Source: Modestobacter sp. VKM Ac-2982
Lineage (GTDB): Bacteria; Actinomycetota; Actinomycetes; Mycobacteriales; Geodermatophilaceae
Direction: 5' to 3'
NCBI RefSeq assembly: GCF_026967935.1
Contig: NZ_JAPVBL010000003.1
Coordinates: 558,001-622,000 of the forward strand
DNA length: 64,000 nucleotides
The position numbers and the translations under genes are program-made. Positions 10,129-17,383 of the stretch are shown here, one piece after another (the stretch's first letter is position 1; the number at the start of each line of letters is the position of its first letter). The notes beneath the pieces were generated by a model. That model did no database searches and was not told the DNA's origin. It worked only from the letters and a program-made list of their open reading frames with translations.

Positions 10129-10160
10129 CAGGGGCGGTCCGCTTCGGCGGGCCGCCCCTG
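10129..10160 (+). terminator. groEL terminator hairpin with TTCG tetraloop
   Basis: A 14-bp stem CAGGGGCGG.CCGC/GCGG.CCGCCCCTG with one T-G wobble and a TTCG tetraloop at 10143-10146, 52 bases after the groEL stop. It is one of the clearest intrinsic terminator-like hairpins in the window, though it lacks a T run. Confidence 0.75.
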
Positions 10161-10186
10161 TCGGCGTCCCCAGCCCGAGCGCTCCC

Positions 10187-10258
10187 GACGATCATGGAGC
10201 TGCGGTGGCGACCCGCTGATGCTGCCCGGCATGTCGGCCCGCTGACTCCATGATCGTC
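10187..10258. repeat. Wide inverted repeat between convergent genes
   Basis: Two perfect 13-base arms, GACGATCATGGAG (10187-10199) and CTCCATGATCGTC (10246-10258), are separated by 46 bases in which CCCGCTGA occurs twice. It lies beyond the groEL terminator and 25 bases before the end of the opposing gene. It could be the terminator of that gene or an unrelated recognition site; I do not recognise it. Confidence 0.5.
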
Positions 10259-10283
10259 AGCGGCGTGGGTCGGGCGCCCGCCG

Positions 10284-10919
10284 CTACCCGGGGTCGCCGA
10301 TCGCGGGGCCGTCGAGGTCGTGGCCGTTCGTGCGCATCTGGGTCCGCAGCTCGGTGAGGCGGTCGACCACGAGCTCCGCGGCCCACTGCGCCTCGCCGAG
10401 GTCGGCCAGCACCCAGGACGGCGGCGCGCCGAGCTTCCCGCTCAGTGCGCTGACCTTGCCCACCGCCAGGACGGCGAGCGTCTGCCGGCTCGCACCCGCG
10501 TCGTGCTCGCCGGTCCGGCCCCTGGCCCGGTCGGCCTCCGTGCGGGCCGGGTCGCCGTCGTCGTAGCTGCGGAACGGGCGCAGCGGCGACCACGGACGGA
10601 GCCTCCAGACGCCGGCCAGCACGAGCCGGCCGACCCACTCGTCGAAGCCGGGCTCGCCCCGGTCCAGCCAGTCCTGCAACGAGCCGTCGCCCTCGTCGGC
10701 CTGGGCGGCGACGTCGCCGAGCCCGTGTGCGGCCGCCCGGGCGTGGTCCATCTCCACGGCGTCCTCGGTGTGCACGAGCGCGCCGCAGAGCGCGAGGTCG
10801 AGGATCAGGCCGCCCCGGACGACGTGGTCGTCGAAGGTCAGGCCGCGGGGCCGGCCGCGCCGGTTCAGGCAGAGGGCGGCCAGCCGGGTGGTGACCAGGT
10901 CGCGGAGCTGGTCGCTCAC
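10284..10919 (-). CDS. GPP34-like (Golgi phosphoprotein 3 domain) protein
   Basis: A 211-aa protein from GTG 10919, overlapping the stop of the VOC gene by four bases (GTGA), so the two are translationally coupled. The N-terminal half, with VRGGLILDLALCGALVHTED, resembles the helical GPP34 fold that is common in actinobacteria and of unknown bacterial role; in eukaryotes it binds phosphatidylinositol-4-phosphate. The central RPFRSYDDGD stretch is polar and the C-terminus (VDRLTELRTQM) helical. There is no signal peptide or membrane helix. The GPP34 assignment is from pattern only. Confidence 0.6.
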   Translation of the reverse strand: MSDQLRDLVTTRLAALCLNRRGRPRGLTFDDHVVRGGLILDLALCGALVHTEDAVEMDHARAAAHGLGDVAAQADEGDGSLQDWLDRGEPGFDEWVGRLVLAGVWRLRPWSPLRPFRSYDDGDPARTEADRARGRTGEHDAGASRQTLAVLAVGKVSALSGKLGAPPSWVLADLGEAQWAAELVVDRLTELRTQMRTNGHDLDGPAIGDPG

Positions 10920-11323
10920 GTCCGGCTCGGGGCGAAGCAGCAGAACTCGTTGCCCTCGGGGTCGGCCAGCACGTCCCAGTCGATGGTCCCGGCGTCCGGC
11001 TCGTCGTCCGGTCCGGCGTCCCGGCGGCGGACCAGGATGGCCCCGTGGGCCAGGAGCGCCTCGGTGTCGCCGACGACGTCGTGGTGCATGCGGTTCTTCA
11101 CCGTCTTGCCCCCGGGCACCGGCACGACCCAGATCAACGGACCGGCGCCGGACCGGTCGACGATCGGCACCGGCCATCCCGTCGGGCGGACCCAGCCCTC
11201 CTCGTCGGGCTCGACGTCGTCACGGCGGACGTAGCCCATCGCGGTGCACCACCAGTCGGCCAGTGCCTGGTGGTCCACGGCGTCGAGGCACAGGTCCTTG
11301 AAGCGCGCGGGTGAGTCGCTCAT
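10916..11323 (-). CDS. VOC-family (glyoxalase-like) protein
   Basis: A 135-aa single-domain vicinal-oxygen-chelate protein starting at ATG 11323. It opens with FKDLCLDAVDHQALADWW, contains VKNRMHHDVVGDTEALLAHGA and ends DWDVLADPEGNEFCCFAP, the usual glyoxalase-like ending. Such proteins bind a metal or small ligand; the substrate is unknown. It is 24 bp from the divergently transcribed DUF72 gene, so both promoters must overlap. Confidence 0.8.
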   Translation of the reverse strand: MSDSPARFKDLCLDAVDHQALADWWCTAMGYVRRDDVEPDEEGWVRPTGWPVPIVDRSGAGPLIWVVPVPGGKTVKNRMHHDVVGDTEALLAHGAILVRRRDAGPDDEPDAGTIDWDVLADPEGNEFCCFAPSRT

Positions 11324-11347
11324 GGCCGAGGAGGGTAGGCGGCTGAG

Positions 11348-12193
11348 GTGACGGTGATCATCGGGACGTCGGGCTGGCAGTACCGCGACTGGCGGGGCCG
11401 CTTCTACCCGCCGGTGCTGCCGCAGCGGCTGTGGCTGGAGCACCATGCCGAGCACTTCGCGACCGTCGAGAGCAACAACGCCTTCTACCGGCTGCCCGAG
11501 CAGACGACCTTCGAGCGCTGGCGGGAACGCACCCCGCCGGACTACCGGTGGGCGGTGAAGGCCTCCCGGTTCCTCACCCACATGAAGCGGCTGCGGGAGC
11601 CGGCCGAGCCGGTGGCCCGGCTGATGGACCGGGTGGCCGGCCTGGGCGACCGGCTGGACGTCGTCCTGCTGCAGCTCCCGCCCACCCTGCAGGCCGACGT
11701 CGACCTGCTCAGCGAGTGCCTGGGCCAGTTCCCGGCCGGCACCCGGGTCGCGGTGGAGCCGCGGCACGAGAGCTGGTGGACCGACGAGGTGCGCGGCCTG
11801 CTCGAGCGGTACCAGGCGGCGCTGTGCTGGGCCGACCGCGCCGAGCAGCCGATCGCACCGCTGTGGCGGACCGCCGAGTGGGGCTACCTGCGGCTGCACA
11901 CCGGCGCCGACGGCTGGGACTACCGCCCGGAGACGCTGCAGCTGTGGGCCGAGCGGATCCGGGACACCTACGGCGACGACGACGTCCTGACGTACTTCAA
12001 CAACGACCCCGGCGGCGCCGCCACCCGCGACGCGGTCACCTTCGCCGACGCCGTCCGGAGCGCCGGCGGCACGCACACCCGGGTGCCCACGGCGGCCCAG
12101 GCCAGCGGCGCGGCCTGGCCGCCGAAGCCGCCACCCAGGACGCCGGCCCGTCAGAGGGCGGCGGGGTCCTCGACGAACGTCACGCCCAGCTGA
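11348..12193 (+). CDS. DUF72 (YecE-like) protein
   Basis: A 281-aa TIM-barrel DUF72 protein starting at GTG 11348 with the family signature IIGTSGWQYRDWRGRFYP, then ESNNAFYRLPEQTTFERW, VAVEPRHESWW and the C-terminal VLTYFNNDPGGAATRDA. Function in the family is unknown. The last ~18 residues (Pro/Arg/Ala-rich, ending SSTNVTPS) lie beyond the usual domain end and are encoded in the 43 bp that overlap the 3' end of the opposing oxidoreductase gene. Confidence 0.85.
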   Translation: MTVIIGTSGWQYRDWRGRFYPPVLPQRLWLEHHAEHFATVESNNAFYRLPEQTTFERWRERTPPDYRWAVKASRFLTHMKRLREPAEPVARLMDRVAGLGDRLDVVLLQLPPTLQADVDLLSECLGQFPAGTRVAVEPRHESWWTDEVRGLLERYQAALCWADRAEQPIAPLWRTAEWGYLRLHTGADGWDYRPETLQLWAERIRDTYGDDDVLTYFNNDPGGAATRDAVTFADAVRSAGGTHTRVPTAAQASGAAWPPKPPPRTPARQRAAGSSTNVTPS

Positions 12194-13146
12194 CCGGCGG
12201 CCTGCTCGAGCACCGACTGCACGGCCAGGGTGTCGGCCAGCGGCATCACCGCGCTCTCGGTCCGCCCGGCCCGCAGGCACTCGGTGACCTCGATGAGCTC
12301 GTGGGAGTAGCCGCCGCCGAGCTGGGGGAGGGTGATCTCCTCCGCGTCCGCCCCGGTCCGGTGCAGCACGATCGTCTGCGGGTGGTGGAAGCGCGGGAGG
12401 ACGTCGATCCAGCCCGCCGTCCCGAAGACCCGCGCCTGCCCGGGCAGGGCGTTGCGCAGCGAGGTCATCAGGGTCGCCGACCGGCCGTCGGCGTACCCGA
12501 GCAGCAGCGAGGCCTCGGCGTCCACGCCGGTCTCGAACAGCGAGCCGGTGGCGGTCACGGTGTCCGGGTCACCGAGCAGCATCTGGGCGAAGGAGACGAC
12601 GTAGACGCCGAGGTCCAGCAGCGCGCCGCCCCCGAGCTCCTTGGCGAACAGCCGGTCGGTGGGGTCGAAGGCACGGGACACGCCCAGGTCGGCCTGCACG
12701 GAGCGCACCTCACCGATGGCGCCCTCGGCGATCAGCTCCCGCGCCCGGACGACGGCCGGCTGGAACCGTGTCCACATCGCCTCCATCGCGAAGACGCCGG
12801 ACGCGCGTGCTGCGTCGACCACCTCGGTGGCCCCGGCGACGGTCGCGGTGAACGACTTCTCCACCAGCAGTGCCTTGCCGGCCTTGAGGGCGCCGAGGCA
12901 GACGGCGTGGTGCTGCGGGTGCGGGGTGGCGATGTACAGGACGTCGACGTCCGGGTCGGCCAGGACCTCGGCGTAGGACCCGTGCGCCCGGTCGATGCCG
13001 TGCCGGCCGGCGAAGGCCTGCGCGCGGTCGAGCGAGCGGGAGGCGACGGCGACCGCCCGCGCGCCCTCCACGTGGGCGAAGTCCTTCACCACCTGCTCGG
13101 CGATGCGGCCCGGCCCGACGACTCCCCAGCGGATCTCCTCAGTCAC
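12151..13146 (-). CDS. Gfo/Idh/MocA-family NAD(P)-dependent oxidoreductase
   Basis: A 331-aa dehydrogenase from GTG 13146. The N-terminal Rossmann fold begins WGVVGPGRIAEQVV; the catalytic motif of the family is seen as LLVEKSFT (the EKP-type lysine position, with Ser replacing Pro), and the C-terminal domain carries LLDLGVYVVSFAQMLLG. This resembles dihydrodiol/D-xylose dehydrogenases; the substrate is probably a sugar or cyclic diol. Its 3' end overlaps the DUF72 gene by 43 bp on the opposite strand. Confidence 0.85.
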   Translation of the reverse strand: MTEEIRWGVVGPGRIAEQVVKDFAHVEGARAVAVASRSLDRAQAFAGRHGIDRAHGSYAEVLADPDVDVLYIATPHPQHHAVCLGALKAGKALLVEKSFTATVAGATEVVDAARASGVFAMEAMWTRFQPAVVRARELIAEGAIGEVRSVQADLGVSRAFDPTDRLFAKELGGGALLDLGVYVVSFAQMLLGDPDTVTATGSLFETGVDAEASLLLGYADGRSATLMTSLRNALPGQARVFGTAGWIDVLPRFHHPQTIVLHRTGADAEEITLPQLGGGYSHELIEVTECLRAGRTESAVMPLADTLAVQSVLEQAAGQLGVTFVEDPAAL

Positions 13147-13177
13147 GCACTGACCGTAGCCGGGGCACACTGTCCGG

Positions 13178-13453
13178 GTGGCACTGCTGATCGACACCCC
13201 CGTCTGGCCGTGGCGGGGACGGCGGTGGTCGCACCTGGTCAGCGACACCGGATACGACGAGCTGCACGCCTTCGTGGCCGAGCACCTGGGCATCCCGCGC
13301 CGGGCGTTCCAGGGCGACCACTACGACGTCCCCGAGGAGCTGTACGCCGAGGCCGTCGCCGCGGGCGCCGAACCGGTCGGCTCCCGCGAGCTGCTGCAGC
13401 GGCTGCTCGCCGCCGGCCTGCGGATCAGGAAGAACGCGCGCGCAGCAGGGTGA
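13178..13453 (+). CDS. DUF4031 domain protein
   Basis: A 91-aa protein from GTG 13178 covering a complete DUF4031 domain: LLIDTPVWPWRGRRWSHLVSD, then DELHAFVAEHLGIPRRAFQGDHYD and VGSRELLQRLLAAGLRI. The conserved Asp, Trp and His residues suggest an enzyme, but the function is unknown. It is divergent from the oxidoreductase gene (31 bp) and overlaps the end of the HD-domain gene by 29 bp tail to tail. Confidence 0.75.
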   Translation: MALLIDTPVWPWRGRRWSHLVSDTGYDELHAFVAEHLGIPRRAFQGDHYDVPEELYAEAVAAGAEPVGSRELLQRLLAAGLRIRKNARAAG

Positions 13454-14051
13454 GCTCGGCGGTGAGGTTCGCCCGCGCGCGGGCGGTCCACCGCTCGGCC
13501 GCCACCGGCACCCGGAACAGCTCCGGCAGCGCGAGCAGCTGCTCGAGCACGGCGATCCGTCCGGCGGTGAAGTCGGCGTCGGAGAGGTGGCCGTACTCGG
13601 CGCGCACCGCCGACGCGTAGCCGGCGTAGGCCGCCGGGGGGCTGGCCAGCACCGCGAGGTCGGCGTCGCAGAGCACGGCACCGTTGGTGTCGTCCGGCTC
13701 GGGGCCGTGGCCGACGGTCAGCAGCACCAGCCGCTCGACCTCGGTGACCGTGTCGTCGTCCACCAGCCCGAGCAGGCCGATCCGCGCCCGCGCGGCGCTG
13801 ACCTCCTCGTTGTCGCTGCGCTGCGGGTCGTAGGCGACGTCGTGGTACCAGGCGGCCAGCCGGACGGCGACCGGGTCGGCGGCGTGCTCGGCCAGCTCGT
13901 CGACGATGCCGAGCACCGCCGCCAGGTGGGCGAGGTCGTGGTAGCTGCGGTGCGGCTCGGCCCAGGCGCCGACGACGGCGGCCCACTCGGTGCGCGAGGT
14001 GGGGGTGTCACCGGCCAGCGCCGTCCACGCGTCGAAGTCCACCCCGCTCAT
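13425..14051 (-). CDS. HD-superfamily metal-dependent phosphohydrolase (predicted)
   Basis: A 208-aa helical protein starting at ATG 14051. Metal-ligand motifs are HRSYHDLAHL near residue 35 and the HD pair in AWYHDVAYD, followed by a later Asp in VLCDADLAVL. This matches the predicted HD phosphohydrolases annotated across actinobacteria, which probably act on nucleotides; the substrate is unknown. Upstream lie 393 bp containing hairpins and the zwf terminator, so it is likely transcribed from its own promoter. Confidence 0.8.
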   Translation of the reverse strand: MSGVDFDAWTALAGDTPTSRTEWAAVVGAWAEPHRSYHDLAHLAAVLGIVDELAEHAADPVAVRLAAWYHDVAYDPQRSDNEEVSAARARIGLLGLVDDDTVTEVERLVLLTVGHGPEPDDTNGAVLCDADLAVLASPPAAYAGYASAVRAEYGHLSDADFTAGRIAVLEQLLALPELFRVPVAAERWTARARANLTAELTLLRARSS

Positions 14052-14198
14052 GCGCCGGATTCTGGCACGCGGTGCGGCCGGTCTGGCCGGGCGTTCGGAC
14101 TGAGGTCCTCGCCACGTGTGTCGGGCCGGACTGCACGGGTACGGTGGACGACGTCCGGGCCGGGCGACCTGTGTCCCCGGGCTCCACTAGATAACTGC

Positions 14199-14335
14199 CG
14201 CCGTGGACTACCGCCCCGACCTCGGTCGGGGGCTGGAGCCGCGGATGTGCAAACCGCCGCGAGGCGACCAGCGTCCGGTCCGGACCTCAACGCAGAACGG
14301 CCCCTCTCCGCAGGAGAGGGGCCGTTCTGCGCTCA
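14199..14335 (+). ncRNA. Possible small RNA between the HD and zwf genes
   Basis: The 393-bp gap 14052-14444 has no credible gene. It contains a rare AT-rich island, ACTAGATAACT (14186-14196), that could be a -10 element, then a small hairpin CCCCGA/TCGGGG, then the very strong 19-bp hairpin at 14291-14331. A plus-strand transcript of ~135 nt starting near 14199 would fit. No known RNA family is recognised and no good -35 is seen, so this is speculative. Confidence 0.25.
14291..14331. terminator. Strong bidirectional hairpin, 19-bp perfect stem
   Basis: CGCAGAACGGCCCCTCTCC pairs perfectly with its complement across a GCA loop. It lies 114 bases beyond the zwf stop and could terminate zwf (minus strand) or a plus-strand RNA. 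It has no T tract. Confidence 0.65.
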
Positions 14336-14351
14336 GGCCCCCGTGCAGGGG

Positions 14352-14438
14352 CCCGCCGCGAGCCTGCGAGCGGTGGGGTCAGGCCCCGTCCCGAGGCTCG
14401 CCCCGAGCGTGCGAGGGGTGAGGAGGACGGGGTCCTTC
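14352..14438 (-). repeat. Intergenic terminator-like repeat, family B copy 1 (after zwf)
   Basis: On the minus strand this starts 6 bases after the zwf stop as GAAGGACCCCGTCC and folds back on GGACGGGGCC, leaving a bulged A, with an inner CTCACCCC/GGGGCGAG stem. A 45-base stretch (14394-14438) is identical to 51509-51553, and similarity extends over the whole ~87 bases. A structural variant is found at 24336-24395. All three sit immediately downstream of a stop codon. Confidence 0.75.
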
Positions 14439-14444
14439 GACCTT

Positions 14445-15866
14445 CTACTCGGTCTCGCCCAGCAGCCAGCCGTGCTCGCCGGCCAGCGCGTTGGCCGCCG
14501 CCGGACCCCAGGAACCCGGGGCGTAGGGGTGCACCTCGGGGCGGTGGTCCAGCACCGGCTGCAGCGCCCGCCAGGTCTGGGCCAGACCCTCGCTGGTGGT
14601 GAACAGCGACCGGTCACCGACCAGCACGTCATGGATCAGGGAGACGTAGGGCGCCAGTGGGCGGCCCCCGGGCACCTTCGACAGGTCCAGCGACACCCGC
14701 GCCGGGGCCATCGCCAGGTCCGGGCCGGGGCGCTTGGCCATGATGTCCACGTCGAGCTGACCGGCACCGGCCAGGGACAGCGAGATGACGTTCCCGTTCG
14801 GCGGCACGTCGTGCACCGGGCCCTTCGGGCGGTGCAGCACCAGGCTCACCCGCTGCTGCTTGTCCGCCAGCCGCTTGCCGGTGCGCAGCAGGAACGGCAC
14901 GCCGCGCCACCGGCCGGAGTCGATGAACAACCGGGCCGCCACGAACGTGTCGGTCTCGCTGTCGTCGGGCACACCGTCCAGCTCCCGGTAGCCGTCGAAC
15001 TGGCCCAGGACGACGTCCTCCGGCGCGAGCGGGCGGAAGTGCTTCAGCACCGACTCGCGCGCGGAGAGGATGTCGTCGGCGGAGAAGCTGACCGGCGGCT
15101 CCATGGCCACCTCGGCGGCGACCTGGAACAGGTGGGTGACCAGCATGTCCAGGGTCGCGCCGGTGGCGTCGTAGAAGTCGGCGCGGTCGGCCACGTCGAG
15201 GTCCTCGGGGACGTCGATCTGCACCTGGGCCACGTGCTCGCGGCTCCAGATGTGCTCGAACAGCCCGTTGGCGAACCGCGCCACGTGCAGGTCCTGGGTG
15301 CCCTCCTTGCCCAGGAAGTGGTCGATCCGGAAGACCTGCTCCTCGTCGAACACCGAGTGGACGACGGCGTCCAGCTCACGGAAGCCCTCGGGGGAGTCCC
15401 CGAAGGGCTTCTCGTAGACGACGCGGGAGCCCTCGGCCAGCCCGTGTGCGCCGACGGCGTGGGTGTAGTCGGTGAAGGCCTTGGGCGGCAGGGAGAGGTA
15501 GTGCACCAGCTGGGCGTCCTCGCCGAGCTCCTTGCGGGCGTCGGCGACCGCGTCGACCAGCTCCCCGGGGTCGTCGGCGGTGAAGCCGCCACCGGCGAAC
15601 CGCAGCCGGCCGCAGAACTCCTCCCACGGACCCTGGTCCGGGTCCGGCCCGAACTCCTCGAGGGCGCCGCGGACGTGCTCGACGAACTCCTCGTCGGAGC
15701 GCTCGCCGCGGCCGCTGCCGATCAGCCGCCAGTCGTCGGGCAGCAGCCCGTGCTGGGCGAGCTCGAAGAAGGCCGGCAGCACCATCCGGCGGGCCAGGTC
15801 GCCGGTCGCGCCGTAGAGCACGAACACGGTCGGGGTCAGGTCGTTCGTCGTCCCGTCGTCGGGCAC
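14445..15866 (-). CDS. zwf: Glucose-6-phosphate 1-dehydrogenase
   Basis: A 473-aa enzyme from GTG 15866 with GAGGAG five bases upstream. It carries the NADP-binding GATGDLARRMVLPA, the EKPFGDS motif and the substrate/active-site RIDHFLGKEG (Phe where Tyr is usual). It makes 6-phosphogluconolactone and NADPH in the oxidative pentose-phosphate pathway. Actinobacterial zwf usually lies in a tkt-tal-zwf-opcA cluster; here it stands alone, so it may be a second isozyme. It is divergent from the lipoprotein pair and is followed by family B repeat copy 1. Confidence 0.95.
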   Translation of the reverse strand: MPDDGTTNDLTPTVFVLYGATGDLARRMVLPAFFELAQHGLLPDDWRLIGSGRGERSDEEFVEHVRGALEEFGPDPDQGPWEEFCGRLRFAGGGFTADDPGELVDAVADARKELGEDAQLVHYLSLPPKAFTDYTHAVGAHGLAEGSRVVYEKPFGDSPEGFRELDAVVHSVFDEEQVFRIDHFLGKEGTQDLHVARFANGLFEHIWSREHVAQVQIDVPEDLDVADRADFYDATGATLDMLVTHLFQVAAEVAMEPPVSFSADDILSARESVLKHFRPLAPEDVVLGQFDGYRELDGVPDDSETDTFVAARLFIDSGRWRGVPFLLRTGKRLADKQQRVSLVLHRPKGPVHDVPPNGNVISLSLAGAGQLDVDIMAKRPGPDLAMAPARVSLDLSKVPGGRPLAPYVSLIHDVLVGDRSLFTTSEGLAQTWRALQPVLDHRPEVHPYAPGSWGPAAANALAGEHGWLLGETE

Positions 15867-15951
15867 GGGGGCTCCTCTCGGGCACGGGCCGGGCCACGCG
15901 GTGGTCCGGTCCTCGTCGGCCCGTGCGCCGGTGCACGGTCTCCTGGTGATG

Positions 15952-15989
15952 TGCCCACGGTGCGTGTACGTGCACCTGCACCGTGGGCA
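15952..15989. promoter_or_regulatory. Palindromic operator or leader hairpin between zwf and lipoprotein 1
   Basis: Perfect 12-base arms TGCCCACGGTGC (15952-15963) and GCACCGTGGGCA (15978-15989) flank GTGTACGTGCACCT. It ends 10 bases before the lipoprotein ATG and 86 bases before the zwf start, in a divergent promoter region. It could be a repressor site or a hairpin at the ribosome entry region of the lipoprotein mRNA. Confidence 0.5.
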
Positions 15990-15999
15990 TGTGTCCTGC

Positions 16000-16506
16000 A
16001 TGAGACCACGCGCAGCGCTGCTTTGTTCCGCTGGTGCGGCCGCCCTCGTGCTGACCGGCTGTGGCCAGGAGGAGGCCGAGCCCATCCCCGCGGTCGGGAC
16101 CACGTTCGCCGAGACCCCGGTCGACCCCGGAGACGAGGAGACGACGAGCCCGGCGATCACCAGCGAGGTGGCCGAGGTGGAGTTCGAGGACCAGTCCGGT
16201 GCCGGTGACGTGGTCACCGTCGCCCGGGTGGTGGCGCCGGTCGACGGGTTCGTGGCGGTGACCGTGGACGACGGCGACGACGACGAGGACGCCCCGTTGC
16301 TCGGGTACACCGCGGTCCCGGCCGGTGAGGCCACCGACGTGTCGGTGGTGCTGTCCCCGCCGCTGGCCCAGGACACCGAGCTCGAGGCCACCCTCTACGG
16401 CGACACCGATGAGGACGGCCTCCTGGACCGGTCGCTGGACCAGCGCACCCCGGACTCGGACGGCGACGACTTCGTCTCCGAGGACGCCGAGTACGTCGTG
16501 CAGTGA
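16000..16506 (+). CDS. Acidic lipoprotein 1 of a tandem pair
   Basis: A 168-aa secreted lipoprotein starting at ATG 16000. The signal peptide ends in a lipobox VLTGC with Cys21. After an acidic linker comes a single beta-rich domain (EFEDQSGAGDVVTVARVVAPVDGF onward) resembling DUF7282, with repeated Asp clusters DTDEDGLLD and DSDGDD that could bind calcium. The next gene encodes a clear paralogue of identical length. The function is unknown; both mature proteins are strongly acidic, suggesting cell-surface cation binding or a structural role. Confidence 0.75.
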   Translation: MRPRAALLCSAGAAALVLTGCGQEEAEPIPAVGTTFAETPVDPGDEETTSPAITSEVAEVEFEDQSGAGDVVTVARVVAPVDGFVAVTVDDGDDDEDAPLLGYTAVPAGEATDVSVVLSPPLAQDTELEATLYGDTDEDGLLDRSLDQRTPDSDGDDFVSEDAEYVVQ

Positions 16507-16556
16507 ACCGGCGCACGCCGCGTGTCGTCCGGCGTGCTGCGGGGCAGGACGCCAGC

Positions 16557-17063
16557 ATGACCACGTCCCGCCGGGCCCTGTGGGCCCTCCCCGCCGCCCT
16601 CGTCCTGTCCGCCTGTGCCGGCGGCGAGGGTGCGCCCGCCGGTGACGCGCCGCCGTCGTCGCCGGCCACCTCGGGGGCGACGACGATCGCGCCGGGCGGG
16701 GAGTCGGGCAGCGGCACCATGGCCGGTCTGGAGTTCCTGGACCAGACCGGCCCGGGGGACAACGTGGTCGTCTCGACGGTCAACGCACCCGGCGGCGGGT
16801 TCGTCGTCATCAGCGCCGAGGACGAGGTGCTCGGCGCCGCGCAGCTGCAGGTGGGCACGACCCCGGACGTCGCGGTGGAGCTGGACCCGGCGCTGACCGA
16901 GGACACCGAGCTGACCGCCACCCTCTACGCGGACACCGACGCCGACGGCGAGTTCGACCCGGCCGTCGACGAGCCGGTGCCCGCACCGGTGGACGCCACC
17001 GACGACGAGGTCGAGGAGCCGGGCGACGTCGTCGAGGAGGACGCCACCTACACCGTGGGCTGA
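16557..17063 (+). CDS. Acidic lipoprotein 2 of a tandem pair
   Basis: A 168-aa lipoprotein from ATG 16557 (MTTSRRALWALPAALVLSAC, lipobox Cys20). GTG 16503 overlaps the upstream stop, but would put 18 non-signal residues before the signal peptide. The domain GLEFLDQTGPGDNVVVSTVNAPGGG and the TLYADTDADGEFDPAVDEP region align along their length with lipoprotein 1, so the pair arose by tandem duplication. The linker is Ser/Pro/Gly-rich. The function is unknown. Confidence 0.75.
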   Translation: MTTSRRALWALPAALVLSACAGGEGAPAGDAPPSSPATSGATTIAPGGESGSGTMAGLEFLDQTGPGDNVVVSTVNAPGGGFVVISAEDEVLGAAQLQVGTTPDVAVELDPALTEDTELTATLYADTDADGEFDPAVDEPVPAPVDATDDEVEEPGDVVEEDATYTVG

Positions 17064-17207
17064 CCCGAGGCCCAGGCGCGGGCTGAGGGGCCTCAGACGC
17101 CGGCCGGCCTCGGACCGCCCCAGGACTGCGTGGTCGCCCGATGTGCCCGGCACCCCCTCAGGACGACCGTTCTCCTCGTTCGACCAGGACGACACGAGGA
17201 GACGGTC

Positions 17208-17339
17208 ATGGCGCTGCACTACCCGAACCCGGCACTGGAAGCAGAGCTCGCCTACCGGCAGGAGCTGGTCCGGGCGGCGGCCCGGCGGGACGGGAGTCGC
17301 CGCGGCTCCTGGCTCGGCACCCGGCGGCGGCCCCGCTGA
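17208..17339 (+). CDS. Small basic protein (43 aa) ahead of the LuxR regulator
   Basis: A 43-aa ORF with a good ribosome site (GAGGAGA six bases before ATG 17208). The sequence MALHYPNPALEAELAYRQEL is an amphipathic helix followed by an Arg-rich tail (RRGSWLGTRRRPR). It ends 44 bases before the GTG of the LAL regulator. No family is recognised. The strong ribosome site argues that it is translated. Confidence 0.55.
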   Translation: MALHYPNPALEAELAYRQELVRAAARRDGSRRGSWLGTRRRPR

Positions 17340-17383
17340 CCGGCCCGGCGCCGCTGTCGGTGGGCTCTGCCACCATCGGCGCC

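Noticed and set aside
11431-13620. 729-aa frame across the DUF72 and oxidoreductase genes
   Set aside because: Composition is Arg/Gly/Ala-rich with no domain, and three better-supported genes cover the same bases.
14203-14421. 72-aa ORF in the HD-zwf gap
   Set aside because: It runs through the 19-bp hairpin and the family B repeat and has no ribosome site.
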